33,857 nucleotides of DNA, taken from the NCBI GenBank assembly GCA_964542895.1, contig CAZIWT010000020.1, positions 1 to 33,857 of the forward strand, read 5' to 3'. Under the pieces are notes generated by a model. It was given only the letters and a program-made list of their open reading frames with translations. It made no database searches and had not been told where the DNA came from. Made by a program: the position numbers and the translations under genes. Positions 1 through 6,174 of the stretch are shown here, piece after piece; within the stretch, counting starts at the first letter, position 1; each line of letters begins with the position of its first letter. This DNA is from Zymogenus sp964542895. GTDB taxonomy: Bacteria; Desulfobacterota; Zymogenia; Zymogenales; Zymogenaceae.

Positions 1-1
1 A

Positions 2-760
2 AAGTTCTCCGATAAATTTATCACGTTCCCTATTCATACGATAGTCTGCGGTCGGGCCGGTTACGAGTACGAATGGGAAGAGGACGACGACGGCAAGAAA
101 GAGCTCATCAAAACAGGGACAAAAATGAAGGCGGAGTCCGAGTTCGGCTTTGAGCCGAACCTGTCTATAGAGATGTATCTGCGAAGAAAAGAGGACGAGG
201 CGGGCAAGCAGGGCGCCAAGATGGAAAATGTCGCGTTTGTAATGAAAGACAGGTCGGACAAGATTAATTTTAAGGAATTTCCCAACCCAAAATTTGAAGA
301 CTTCAGCCCACACTGGAGCGCCCTTAACATCGGCGGCGAACACGAATCCGTGGATATTATGAGGAACTCCGAGGCGCTTTTTCAAAAGGACGACTATACA
401 TATCGGGACAGAAAGATAAAACGAGAGGTGTTGGTGGAGGAGATTAAAAACGAGCTTACAAATCAGCAGCTCGGCAAAACCGAGGCGGCCAAGGCTTTCA
501 TGAACAGGCTTTTTAAGGCGATATTTGACACGCACAGCTGGACCGCCATTGAAAACATGGACGTTGGAAAGCTGGCCGACGGACACGGGGTGTTGTTGTC
601 TTGCTTGCAGGAAGTGTGCGATGTTTTCCGGGATGGCGGGGACTTTGATGTGACCTCAATCGTGAACCAACACAGGGAGCGGATTTACGAGGAGGAAGCC
701 AAAAAGGCAAAGGAAAAGAAGGGCATTCCGGATAATACACCGGAAGACATACCTTTTTGA
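2..760 (+). CDS. RecA-like phage ATPase, Sak4/AAA_24 type (5' end outside the window)
   Basis: The frame is open from base 2, so the N-terminus with the Walker A motif lies upstream of the window; the ATG at 125 is internal. What remains resembles the C-terminal half of the phage Sak4-type RecA-like ATPases. These bind single-stranded DNA and promote annealing or recombination during phage replication. The visible family features are a CGRAGYEYE-like strand, an acidic hairpin, and the segment GTKMKAESEFGFEPNLSIEM near codons 39-58. A charged, Lys/Glu-rich tail ends in DIPF, like the acidic tips of ssDNA-binding-protein partners. The RuvC-like resolvase just downstream fits a recombination cluster. 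The family call rests on motif memory; the missing N-terminus prevents checking the P-loop. Confidence 0.7.
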   Translation, partial: KFSDKFITFPIHTIVCGRAGYEYEWEEDDDGKKELIKTGTKMKAESEFGFEPNLSIEMYLRRKEDEAGKQGAKMENVAFVMKDRSDKINFKEFPNPKFEDFSPHWSALNIGGEHESVDIMRNSEALFQKDDYTYRDRKIKREVLVEEIKNELTNQQLGKTEAAKAFMNRLFKAIFDTHSWTAIENMDVGKLADGHGVLLSCLQEVCDVFRDGGDFDVTSIVNQHRERIYEEEAKKAKEKKGIPDNTPEDIPF

Positions 761-765
761 GGTGA

Positions 766-879
766 ATAGCCGCCCATAAGTTAGGGCGTAATTACATGGG
801 TATTGAGTTAAACTCTGAATACTGTGAGATAGCAAACAAGCGTATCGAAGAGGAAACAAGGCAAATGAGATTAATTTAG
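766..879 (+). pseudogene. C-terminal remnant of an N4/N6 DNA methyltransferase
   Basis: After a TGA at 763-765 this frame reads IAAHKLGRNYMGIELNSEYC and then about 18 more residues, ending at a TAG. This matches the usual last 35-40 residues of type II-like N6-adenine/N4-cytosine methyltransferases (the AAKKLGRxFIGIExNPEYCxIAxKRI tail). The catalytic DPPY and SAM-binding FxGxG motifs are absent, because the upstream sequence belongs to the ATPase gene in another frame. An ATG at 796 could still start a 27-residue peptide, but no good ribosome site precedes it. I read it as a fossil left by deletion of a methyltransferase gene. A spliced-in expressed peptide is less likely. Confidence 0.65.
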
Positions 880-889
880 GAGAACAAAA

Positions 890-1174
890 ATGTCGGGGAC
901 GACACTGGATCCCGAGAGCGAGCTTATCAAGAGGGAGACCGTGGGGATATTGATCGAGGCGGTCTTCAGGTTAAGCGATGAGAACGCCTACATCTTCCGG
1001 CTTTTCATCGAGGGGTTTGACGAGAAAATGATAGCGGAGCTTTTCGAGACCACAGAAATGGCTGTCAGGGGACGCCTGAACAGGACGAGGAAATTTATAA
1101 CGGAATATGTCGAACACAAAAACGGTGATGGCGGTGGACCCGTCTTCAAAAAAGATGGGGTGGGCGCTGTATGA
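890..1174 (+). CDS. Sigma-factor region 4-like DNA-binding protein
   Basis: This 94-residue protein has an alpha-helical core (residues about 15-72) resembling sigma-70 region 4: LSDENAYIFRLFIEGFDEKMIAELFETTEMAVRGRLNRTRKFI. The second half is a helix-turn-helix in the style of 'EKEIAELLGITEMAVRGRLNRTRKKL', which contacts -35 DNA in true sigma factors. Region 2 (core and -10 binding) is absent, so it is not a complete sigma factor. It may be a transcription activator or anti-sigma-like appropriator. An AGGAG at 878-882 precedes the ATG. The last 68 bases overlap the resolvase gene in another frame, so the two are probably translated together. It is a natural candidate regulator for the motif pairs or promoter seen later, but that link is inference. 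Confidence 0.65.
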   Translation: MSGTTLDPESELIKRETVGILIEAVFRLSDENAYIFRLFIEGFDEKMIAELFETTEMAVRGRLNRTRKFITEYVEHKNGDGGGPVFKKDGVGAV

Positions 1175-1583
1175 AAACGGGCAATATCGAAAAAGCGGGG
1201 TTATTTCACCCGAAAGCTTCGAGGATGCGGTCGGGAAATGTGGAAAAGTCGTCGACGGGCTGAAGGCGCTGGACTGGCTGGTCATCGAGGACACGTTTTA
1301 CGGGAAAAACATAAAGACGCTGAAGGTGCTGGAGCGATTTAAGGCGATTTTCCCCGTGCTGGCCGCCGTGAAGTTTGTGGGGGTGGTAACGGAGACGGTC
1401 ACGCCGAACCAATGGCAGTCGAAAATGCTGGGGTCTTCCAAAAACATGGACAGAAAAACGAGGAAACAGCAATCAATTTTAGTGGCGTCTGACGCGGCAA
1501 AGAAGCAAATCTGGGACGATAACGAGGCGGACGCCGTAAATATCGGGAGGTATTTTATAATTTATGGTAAAGCCAATAAATAA
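1107..1583 (+). CDS. RuvC-like Holliday junction resolvase
   Basis: The protein has 158 residues, the usual size for phage RuvC-fold resolvases, which cut four-way or branched DNA before packaging. The RNase H-like acidic residues are visible: Asp11 in the first strand (AVDPSSKKMGWA), Glu61 at the end of a hydrophobic strand (WLVIEDTF), and Asp138/Asp142 in the last helix (DDNEADAVNIG). The glycine after the first strand (GWALY) is also typical. The ATG at 1107 is chosen because the DPSS motif then falls ten residues in, as in the family. The gene starts inside the sigma-like gene and ends inside the next one, indicating translational coupling in a compact recombination/regulation operon. Confidence 0.85.
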   Translation: MSNTKTVMAVDPSSKKMGWALYENGQYRKSGVISPESFEDAVGKCGKVVDGLKALDWLVIEDTFYGKNIKTLKVLERFKAIFPVLAAVKFVGVVTETVTPNQWQSKMLGSSKNMDRKTRKQQSILVASDAAKKQIWDDNEADAVNIGRYFIIYGKANK

Positions 1584-2106
1584 CCGGTGGGACCTTGCGA
1601 GGAGAATACTGGGGGCCGAAAACGGCGAAAAGGTCGAATTTCACGACGGCGTGGCGACGATCATCAGGGGCGGGAAGGAGAACTCGATTTTGTGGAAGAC
1701 GCTCCCGACGCCAGAGTTTATAGCAAAGCGAGTAATTAATTACTATCACAAATTGAGAGACGGAGTATTAAGAATAAGGTGTTCTTTAAATACCCACCAA
1801 TCCGACCATTTCGGCCTGCTTAAATGCGAGGCATTGGCATATTTGGGTAATGTCGACAAGATACTCGACGGCATCGGGGACCCGGGGAAAATAGTCCTAA
1901 AGGGGATGTTCCCGCCGGGCGGGAGGGAAAACCCGATGGTGGAATTAAGAAGGGTAACGGGGCTGTCGGAGGAGCGGATAATCAGGGAATATAACAGGGC
2001 GGTCGTTACGGTGGCCCCCGAGTTCTGGAAGAGGGGGCTTTACGTGGAGATTGACAAGCTCGGGGACTTGTCAACGGACAGGATAGCGGGAGATGTTAAT
2101 GGATAG
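1564..2106 (+). CDS. Hypothetical protein, 180 residues
   Basis: I do not recognise this protein. It overlaps the resolvase gene by 20 bases and the next small gene by 8, so it belongs to the same operon. The sequence is a soluble, mixed-charge protein with an N-terminal segment about handling a 'gene-like' beta pair (residues 20-45). A His/Cys-containing middle follows (CSLNTHQSDHFGLLKCEALAYLGN, described by key residues Cys72, His76, His81 and Cys87 approximately). A C-terminal helical part (LRRVTGLSEERIIREYNRAV) could be a small helix-turn-helix. No signal peptide or membrane segment is present. A DNA-metabolism role is suggested only by position. Confidence 0.6.
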   Translation: MVKPINNRWDLARRILGAENGEKVEFHDGVATIIRGGKENSILWKTLPTPEFIAKRVINYYHKLRDGVLRIRCSLNTHQSDHFGLLKCEALAYLGNVDKILDGIGDPGKIVLKGMFPPGGRENPMVELRRVTGLSEERIIREYNRAVVTVAPEFWKRGLYVEIDKLGDLSTDRIAGDVNG

Positions 2107-2263
2107 GCGTGGCTGGATATGGATGGCTCACCCCGGGCATTTTTGTCGGGCATGGGATTGTAGGTTTAGGCTAAACGCTTATGTTGGGGGGTTTATAGTT
2201 TCTACGCTGGGCGAGCTATACAGCGAGAGAAGAAAAGCCTTTGAAACCATTGGGGTCACATAG
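2099..2263 (+). CDS. Small conserved-type phage protein, 54 residues (WMAHPGHFC family-like)
   Basis: This gene is too short for usual ORF cut-offs but looks real. The ATG at 2099 overlaps the end of the preceding gene by 8 bases and the frame ends at TAG 2261-2263. The protein begins MDRRGWIWMAHPGHFCRAWD and continues with CRFRLNAYVGGFIVSTLGELY. I recall similar small phage proteins with the pattern WMPHAGHxxxxxxCRFHLNTYVxxxIVSTVGEY, of unknown function. The paired His and Cys residues might bind a metal. Hydrophobic strands alternate with short turns and there is no membrane segment. Family recognition is from memory and should be treated as moderate. Confidence 0.65.
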   Translation: MDRRGWIWMAHPGHFCRAWDCRFRLNAYVGGFIVSTLGELYSERRKAFETIGVT

Positions 2264-2311
2264 AGATGTGTGAAAAATATAGTAAGAAACACGAAAAATG
2301 GAGAAAAAGAC

Positions 2312-2875
2312 ATGAAGTATCCATTGGAAGGGGGACTGAAGAGGGTCAACCGGGAAATAGCCAAGATGACCCGGGATCAGAAAGAACTGATAGGTGATAC
2401 ATCAACCCTCTCCCGGCTTATAAGCGGGGCCAGCGACATCAGGAAGGAGGCTATCGCCAGGGTCTACGGCGAAGATGCGGGGGCGTGCAGGGACTTCGAG
2501 GGGGAGATCAACCGGCTTGCCGCGGAACTCGGCAGGGTGAGGCGGGGCGGATGGTGGTGGCCGGAGTTCAAGGTTTCTGTCGTGGCGGCCGCTTCAATTT
2601 TTATTTTGTCGGTGACGGCCCTGGCGTTCCTTTCGCCCTTCTATGCCGACGACCTGGGGGAACTCTTCGATTCCCGGTATAAGCACAGGGCGAAAAGGGA
2701 TAAAATTCTTTACGAATACATGGTCGAGTCAAAAGACTCGGCGCTTAACCTTAAGGACAACCAGATCAAACAGATGAGGAAAGACAAATATATCCTTGAG
2801 CTTTTTGTTCTCGGTTCGGAAGAGGACCGTTCCGCTTATCTGGAGTTTATGAGAAGAGGAGGCATGAATGATTAG
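2312..2875 (+). CDS. Single-span membrane protein with coiled-coil flanks
   Basis: The ATG at 2312 is preferred over the upstream GTG at 2270 because a GGAGAAAAAGAC ribosome site lies directly ahead. The 187-residue protein has an N-terminal helical, charged cytoplasmic-type region (residues about 1-85). One clear transmembrane helix follows (KVSVVAAASIFILSVTALAF), then a second charged helical region rich in Lys/Asp/Glu that may form a coiled coil. Its last 8 bases overlap the start of the exported M23 peptidase gene, so the two are probably made together. A role anchoring or controlling that peptidase, or an inner-membrane spanin-like function, is plausible but not shown. Confidence 0.6.
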   Translation: MKYPLEGGLKRVNREIAKMTRDQKELIGDTSTLSRLISGASDIRKEAIARVYGEDAGACRDFEGEINRLAAELGRVRRGGWWWPEFKVSVVAAASIFILSVTALAFLSPFYADDLGELFDSRYKHRAKRDKILYEYMVESKDSALNLKDNQIKQMRKDKYILELFVLGSEEDRSAYLEFMRRGGMND

Positions 2876-3527
2876 ATTTATGAAAATCATTGTTCTTCTG
2901 GTGGCCGTTCTTTTACCGTCGGTTCTTTACGCCGACTTCGAGGACCTTGAAAAAATCGAAAGGGAGATGAAGAAATCTCACGAGAGGACGGTCGAGCTAT
3001 GTAATACGCTGGCAGAGGCCAGCAGGTGGTACAGAAAACACACGGGAGACCCGAGGATGTGGAGGTTGCCACTGGGATCTCCGGTGGATAACGCCCTCGT
3101 AACGTCCGAGAAGGGTTATAGGAGAATATCAAGGGGGAGTAGAAACCACAGGGGCGTCGATCTCGTCGACGAGAAATACCGGCACAGATGCGGGGCTCCG
3201 ATATACGCCACGGGGAACGGAAGGGTGATATTTGTCGGGCGGAAACGGGGTTACGGGAATTTCATAGTAATCATGCACACCGACACGCTGGTGTCACGGT
3301 ATGGCCACCTCCAGGGATTCCTTGTGAAGGAGGGGGATTTCGTCAAGAGGGGCCAGAAAATCGGCACGATGGGCAATACCGGAGTCGCTACAGGGCCGCA
3401 CCTTGATTACAGCATAAAATATTTAAAGGGCGGACGATGGGTTTTCGACGATCCGGCATACTGGATACAAGGTTACGACAGCTTTGAGTTCAAGTACAGG
3501 AGGAAGCACAGGAAATATAGTATTTAG
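2868..3527 (+). CDS. Exported M23-family (LytM-like) peptidase with altered zinc site
   Basis: The 219-residue protein begins with a Sec signal peptide (residues 1-21, hydrophobic core IIVLLVAVLLPSVL, cleavage after LYA), so it should act in the periplasm. Residues about 65-195 form a peptidase M23 domain, which cleaves peptide bonds in peptidoglycan cross-links. It has His94-x3-Asp98 (HRGVD), a GNGRVIFVG strand, and the YGHL motif with His147. In the HxH motif only the first His (His178) remains: the sequence is GPHLD, with Asp180 replacing the third zinc ligand. Asp can bind zinc, so activity may persist, or the protein may be a degenerate amidase activator. A GAGGAGG-like site precedes the ATG. 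A second wall enzyme (M15) lies at 32661. Confidence 0.85.
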   Translation: MIRFMKIIVLLVAVLLPSVLYADFEDLEKIEREMKKSHERTVELCNTLAEASRWYRKHTGDPRMWRLPLGSPVDNALVTSEKGYRRISRGSRNHRGVDLVDEKYRHRCGAPIYATGNGRVIFVGRKRGYGNFIVIMHTDTLVSRYGHLQGFLVKEGDFVKRGQKIGTMGNTGVATGPHLDYSIKYLKGGRWVFDDPAYWIQGYDSFEFKYRRKHRKYSI

Positions 3528-3540
3528 GGAGGCAATATGA

Positions 3541-3801
3541 ATGGCCGAGATAACAATTAATTATGACAAAACCATATCTATATGTACACGGTGTAAGGCG
3601 GAGGTCCATTTTGCTGAACCCATGTGGGAAAAACCCTGTCTTTTTTGTGGTGCTTCTTTGTGGCTATTTTATCACCCCGTAATTGGAGGAGGAAAAAGGA
3701 CTTTATCTTTATGTGGCGGATATTTTTCAGGAGCATCCTATAGTAAAGTTACGGGAGAAGAAAAAAGGAATTTGATATATGAAACCAGACTGGATAAATG
3801 A
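3541..3801 (+). CDS. Small zinc-ribbon-like protein
   Basis: This 86-residue protein contains two CxxC pairs (CTRC near residue 15 and CLFC near residue 33). The spacing suits a zinc ribbon, followed by an aromatic, glycine-rich tail. GGAGG at 3529-3533 favours the ATG at 3541 over the ATG at 3538, which gives only a short peptide. The gene and its neighbour are visibly more AT-rich than the surrounding sequence, suggesting recent acquisition. The next gene starts inside its 3' end. Function is unknown; nucleic-acid binding is a reasonable guess for a stand-alone zinc ribbon. Confidence 0.6.
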   Translation: MAEITINYDKTISICTRCKAEVHFAEPMWEKPCLFCGASLWLFYHPVIGGGKRTLSLCGGYFSGASYSKVTGEEKRNLIYETRLDK

Positions 3802-4186
3802 AGAGGTCATAAAGGAAGCAGAGAAGATACGACCGTTGATAAAAAAGCCGGAAGTGGGGTGGTGGTTTGTACCAATGGGAGAAAATGGGAGTCCCCTTGA
3901 GCCTTATCCCGTTTTAATAACAAAAATCTGGCCAACGGAATACCCATTTTTCGAGACAACGGGTTATGAAGGAACCGTTTTTGATGGAGCCGTTCATGGC
4001 ATCCTCATCCCCCCGCTGGAGTGGGTGATGGAGAAGATTAGATCTATGAGTGTTTATGCTGGGTTTTGGTATAGTGACGAGTGGAGAGTTGATTATTCGT
4101 CAGGCAATCTTCTCCGTACGTGTGGCGATAGAATCCTCTATCTCGCCTGCATCAAGGCCCTTGTTGTTCTTATGGAGGAGCAATAG
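3779..4186 (+). CDS. Hypothetical protein, 135 residues
   Basis: I do not recognise this protein. It overlaps the zinc-ribbon gene by 23 bases and is the last gene before the control region. It is aromatic-rich (many Trp, Tyr, Phe) and has no signal peptide. The C-terminal ILYLACIKALVVLMEEQ is a hydrophobic helix of about 13 residues, more like a buried helix than a membrane span. The AT-rich composition is shared with the gene upstream, so both probably arrived as one unit. Confidence 0.55.
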   Translation: MKPDWINEEVIKEAEKIRPLIKKPEVGWWFVPMGENGSPLEPYPVLITKIWPTEYPFFETTGYEGTVFDGAVHGILIPPLEWVMEKIRSMSVYAGFWYSDEWRVDYSSGNLLRTCGDRILYLACIKALVVLMEEQ

Positions 4187-4220
4187 AAATATTATTTTTT
4201 TCTAACGTTGCATTTTTTTC

Positions 4221-4249
4221 TTGACAAAGCAATAAAGAGATTTTATAAT
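4221..4249 (+). promoter_or_regulatory. Perfect-consensus sigma-70 promoter
   Basis: TTGACA at 4221-4226 and TATAAT at 4244-4249 are separated by exactly 17 bp, with T/A-rich sequence upstream. Both hexamers match the bacterial housekeeping consensus at every position, so the expected start of transcription is near 4256. It faces the late genes, yet two strong terminators lie between it and the first late ORF. Confidence 0.9.
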
Positions 4250-4258
4250 TAGACAATG

Positions 4259-4284
4259 CTTGAGTAATATACTCAAGTACTTGA
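4259..4284 (+). repeat. Overlapping inverted repeats with CTTGA half-sites, operator-like
   Basis: CTTGAGTA (4259-4266) and TACTCAAG (4270-4277) form a perfect 8-bp inverted repeat around ATA. The right arm is also half of a second perfect palindrome, TCAAGTACTTGA (4273-4284). The three alternating half-sites begin about 3 bp after the expected transcription start. That position suits either a repressor operator or a 5' RNA hairpin. Confidence 0.6.
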
Positions 4285-4335
4285 AGAAAAACTTATCGGC
4301 CACTCCCCCGGGATGTAAGCGCCGAAAAAGATGAA

Positions 4336-4358
4336 CCCGCCATTGAGCGGGTTTTTTT
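4336..4358 (+). terminator. Rho-independent terminator of the leader
   Basis: The stem CCCGC (4336-4340) / GCGGG (4347-4351) can extend by two A-U pairs. It has a 6-base loop and is followed by seven T residues (4352-4358). An A/T-containing flank on the other side means it may also act weakly on the - strand. Confidence 0.85.
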
Positions 4359-4464
4359 ATTCCCTGCCAGTGGCAGGTAATGTAAAAAGGTTTCCGCTGA
4401 ACCAGCCTGGCGCATCGGCGGTATAAGTTAGGAATCCCGGGCATGACGTTAAACTGCCCTTCAT
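4357..4464 (-). CDS. Candidate 35-residue minus-strand peptide
   Basis: On the - strand the sequence AAGGAGGT (complement of 4469-4476) lies 4 bases ahead of an ATG (complement of 4462-4464), an ideal ribosome site. The frame begins MKGSLTSCPGFLTYTADAPG, continues for 15 more residues and ends at a TAA beside the leader terminator. I do not recognise the peptide and see no clear - strand promoter. It would be the only gene on this strand and would be antisense to the late leader. The strong ribosome site is the main argument; chance cannot be excluded. Confidence 0.35.
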   Translation of the reverse strand: MKGSLTSCPGFLTYTADAPGWFSGNLFTLPATGRE

Positions 4465-4482
4465 AATTACCTCCTTGTGTTG

Positions 4483-4512
4483 GGGGGTGGAGAAATCCAC
4501 CCCCATTTTTTT
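4483..4512 (+). terminator. Strong terminator with GAAA tetraloop just before the late genes
   Basis: The 9-bp stem GGGGGTGGA (4483-4491) / TCCACCCCC (4496-4504) closes on a stable GAAA tetraloop. It is followed by A and seven T residues ending at 4512. The ATG of the HNH gene follows immediately, so transcription of the late operon must pass this element or begin within it. No ribosome site separates the hairpin from the start codon. Confidence 0.85.
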
Positions 4513-4782
4513 ATGCAGATTCCGAAGCCGAAGAGGATAAAAAGCGAGGCAATCCTTAAAAGCGTAAGGTTATGGGGGTGTTTGGTAGATAATCGGGACT
4601 GTATCGGCGTAACCGAGCCACATCACGTGAAAACGCGGGGCGCCGGGGGCGACGATACGATAGAAAATCTCATGCCGCTCTGTCATTACCACCACGACGA
4701 GGTGGGAAGACTCGGGCGGCAAAGTTTTATAAAGAAGTACGGTATATATTTCGATGGTAAGAGATGGTCAAGAAAGGGCTGA
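4513..4782 (+). CDS. HNH endonuclease-like protein
   Basis: From ATG 4513 the protein is 89 residues and begins MQIPKPKRIKSEAILKSVRL. The HNH signature is visible: a Cys pair (GCLVDNRDC), then PHHVKTRGAGGDDTIENLMP with the catalytic His-His, and LCHYHHDEVG with the closing Cys/His. The Asn of the motif is in IENLMPL. HNH proteins beside terminase genes assist packaging-coupled DNA cleavage in HK97-like phages. An upstream GTG at 4477 is in frame but lies in the terminator hairpin and would add residues without homology. The lack of a Shine-Dalgarno at 4513 is odd and could mean translation of a leaderless or processed transcript. Confidence 0.8.
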   Translation: MQIPKPKRIKSEAILKSVRLWGCLVDNRDCIGVTEPHHVKTRGAGGDDTIENLMPLCHYHHDEVGRLGRQSFIKKYGIYFDGKRWSRKG

Positions 4783-5284
4783 CAGGGCTCACCGGCTGTT
4801 TAACGAGATTAAGTCGATGGTGGCCGGGCGGACGATGGACGTGTTTGAGCTCGGCCGGGTCCTTTACGAGATAAAAGAGAGCGAGCTTTATACTCTGCTC
4901 GACTGTAAGTCTTTCCTTGAATTCATCAGCCAGCCCGAGATTTCCATAGGGAAGTCGACGGCATATTACTACGCAGACCTATACCGAGTTTTTATCGTGG
5001 AGCTCGGGTTAAGTTTCCAAGAAATTGGAGACATCCCCCACACGAAGCTGTACCCCCTTATCGACTGCATAGACTGCGAAAATGCCGAATATCTCCTCGG
5101 GATGGCGAGGGACCTTGCGATAAGCGACCTGAACCAGGCTCTTAAGGAGCAGGGGTTTAAGGAGATAAGGGGCGAGTCCGATCTGATGACGAAGGGGCAG
5201 AAGCTCTTTGAAAGATACAAAAATCTTGATCCGGCAGACAGGGCCGATTTTGACAAGCAATACGGGTATTTTAACAGGCTATGA
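4754..5284 (+). CDS. Conserved helical phage protein, possible DNA-binding
   Basis: This 176-residue all-helical protein has a central segment, LGRVLYEIKESELYTLLDCK then SFLEFISQPEISIGKSTAYYYADLYRVFI. It resembles a family of phage/plasmid proteins with the pattern LARxLYEIKxxxLYxxLGYxSFEEYLxxPExxISRSxAYxLIxIYExFV and a following 'IPxSKLxxI' motif (here IPHTKLYPLIDCI). The ISIGKSTAYYYADLYRVF stretch looks like a helix-turn-helix recognition helix. The gene starts inside the HNH gene and ends with an ATGA overlap into the next gene. Position in a packaging cluster makes a small-terminase accessory or regulator role possible. Function in the family is not known to me. Confidence 0.6.
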   Translation: MVRDGQERADRAHRLFNEIKSMVAGRTMDVFELGRVLYEIKESELYTLLDCKSFLEFISQPEISIGKSTAYYYADLYRVFIVELGLSFQEIGDIPHTKLYPLIDCIDCENAEYLLGMARDLAISDLNQALKEQGFKEIRGESDLMTKGQKLFERYKNLDPADRADFDKQYGYFNRL

Positions 5285-6174
5285 CGGCGGGGAAGGTAAA
5301 ATACCTCTCGTATAAGGGCTTCGAGAATGTCGTGTCTGAATTTTACGGGGGGGATACTGACAAGACGGCTATGGCCCTGAAGCTCGCCAAGAAGGTGATC
5401 GGTGGGGAGAACCTGTACATCTACAGGAAGCCGAACAAGACGGCGAAGGATGGAGACTCCCCCTTCTGCCGGTTAAGGGACGCCCTTGACGAGAACGAAG
5501 AGGGCGGGTTGGTGGATTTCCTCTGCCGGAAGTGCCCGGGCTATCGTGTAAAGATTCCAAAGGGGAAAAAGAGCGTAGCGGACATAATTTCACTGACGCC
5601 GGGCGATGACTTGAGAGTGTCCAACGCCTTTGAAAAGCGGCTAAAGGAAATAATCGGCGACGTAGATTGGCCGTTTGCAAAGGAAGAGTTGTTGAGGCTC
5701 TACCCGATGTTGGCGGATGACGAGACGGGGCAGTTGAGAAACGTGGCGATGAACCTGGTTATCGTAAACGCCCAGATAGCCCAGATCTCGAAAATAATGA
5801 CGCAGAACCATGCCAATGGCAAGATCGCCACCAAAGCCGAGTGGGATATTGTCAAGGATCTCCGCAACAGCCAGGGGAAATATCTACAAATTCTCGGCCT
5901 CACCGACGACCAGCTAAAGAAACACAAGACGGACGGGGCCGTGGGGTTGGCGAAATCGGCGGAGGCTATGAAGGAAAGGGCCCAGGAGGGGATCGCCACG
6001 TCGGACCTTATGGACGAGATGAAAAAACTTAATGGAGAAAAGATTGAAGAAGATAACAACAATATAAAGGGGAAAAAGAAGGGGGCGGACGACATAGATT
6101 TGAGATGGCTCTCGGAACCAGCGGGTGAAACAGATGGAAAAACCGAAGCACGTCAGGCGGCTCAGGAATCTTGA
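5281..6174 (+). CDS. Putative terminase small subunit
   Basis: The gene starts at an ATGA overlap and its end overlaps the large terminase gene, the classic position for the DNA-recognition subunit of the packaging motor. The 297-residue protein is helical. Residues about 145-215 (LRNVAMNLVIVNAQIAQISK and the following segment ending GKYLQILGLT) resemble the oligomerisation helices of small terminases, which often end with a 'Y..LGLTP' motif. The C-terminal part is rich in Lys, Asp and Asn (EEDNNNIKGKKKGADDIDL) and probably disordered, as in subunits that contact TerL. No clear helix-turn-helix is seen at the N-terminus. The identification is mainly by context. Confidence 0.55.
   Translation: MTAGKVKYLSYKGFENVVSEFYGGDTDKTAMALKLAKKVIGGENLYIYRKPNKTAKDGDSPFCRLRDALDENEEGGLVDFLCRKCPGYRVKIPKGKKSVADIISLTPGDDLRVSNAFEKRLKEIIGDVDWPFAKEELLRLYPMLADDETGQLRNVAMNLVIVNAQIAQISKIMTQNHANGKIATKAEWDIVKDLRNSQGKYLQILGLTDDQLKKHKTDGAVGLAKSAEAMKERAQEGIATSDLMDEMKKLNGEKIEEDNNNIKGKKKGADDIDLRWLSEPAGETDGKTEARQAAQES

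Larger units (their letters stand above)
4256..4358 (+). ncRNA. Candidate short leader RNA (promoter-to-terminator transcript)
   Basis: Transcription from the promoter at 4221 should begin near 4256 and stop at the terminator ending at 4358, giving an RNA of about 100 nt with no convincing ORF. Its 5' end folds as CTTGAGTA-ATA-TACTCAAG (4259-4277). A C/G-rich middle (about 4297-4325) can pair CGGC with GCCG. The arrangement parallels the lambdoid pR' leader (6S RNA) and the HK022 put RNA, which feed antitermination of late genes. It could instead be an independent small RNA. The transcript itself is inferred. Confidence 0.55.

Noticed and set aside
4363..4377. Palindrome CCTGCCAGTGGCAGG as an attachment site
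   Set aside because: No integrase, second copy or tRNA gene is present in the window; it may simply be part of the control region.
4477..4512. GTG start at 4477 for the HNH gene
   Set aside because: It would code through the terminator hairpin and add unrelated residues; ATG 4513 fits the domain start, although it lacks a ribosome site.
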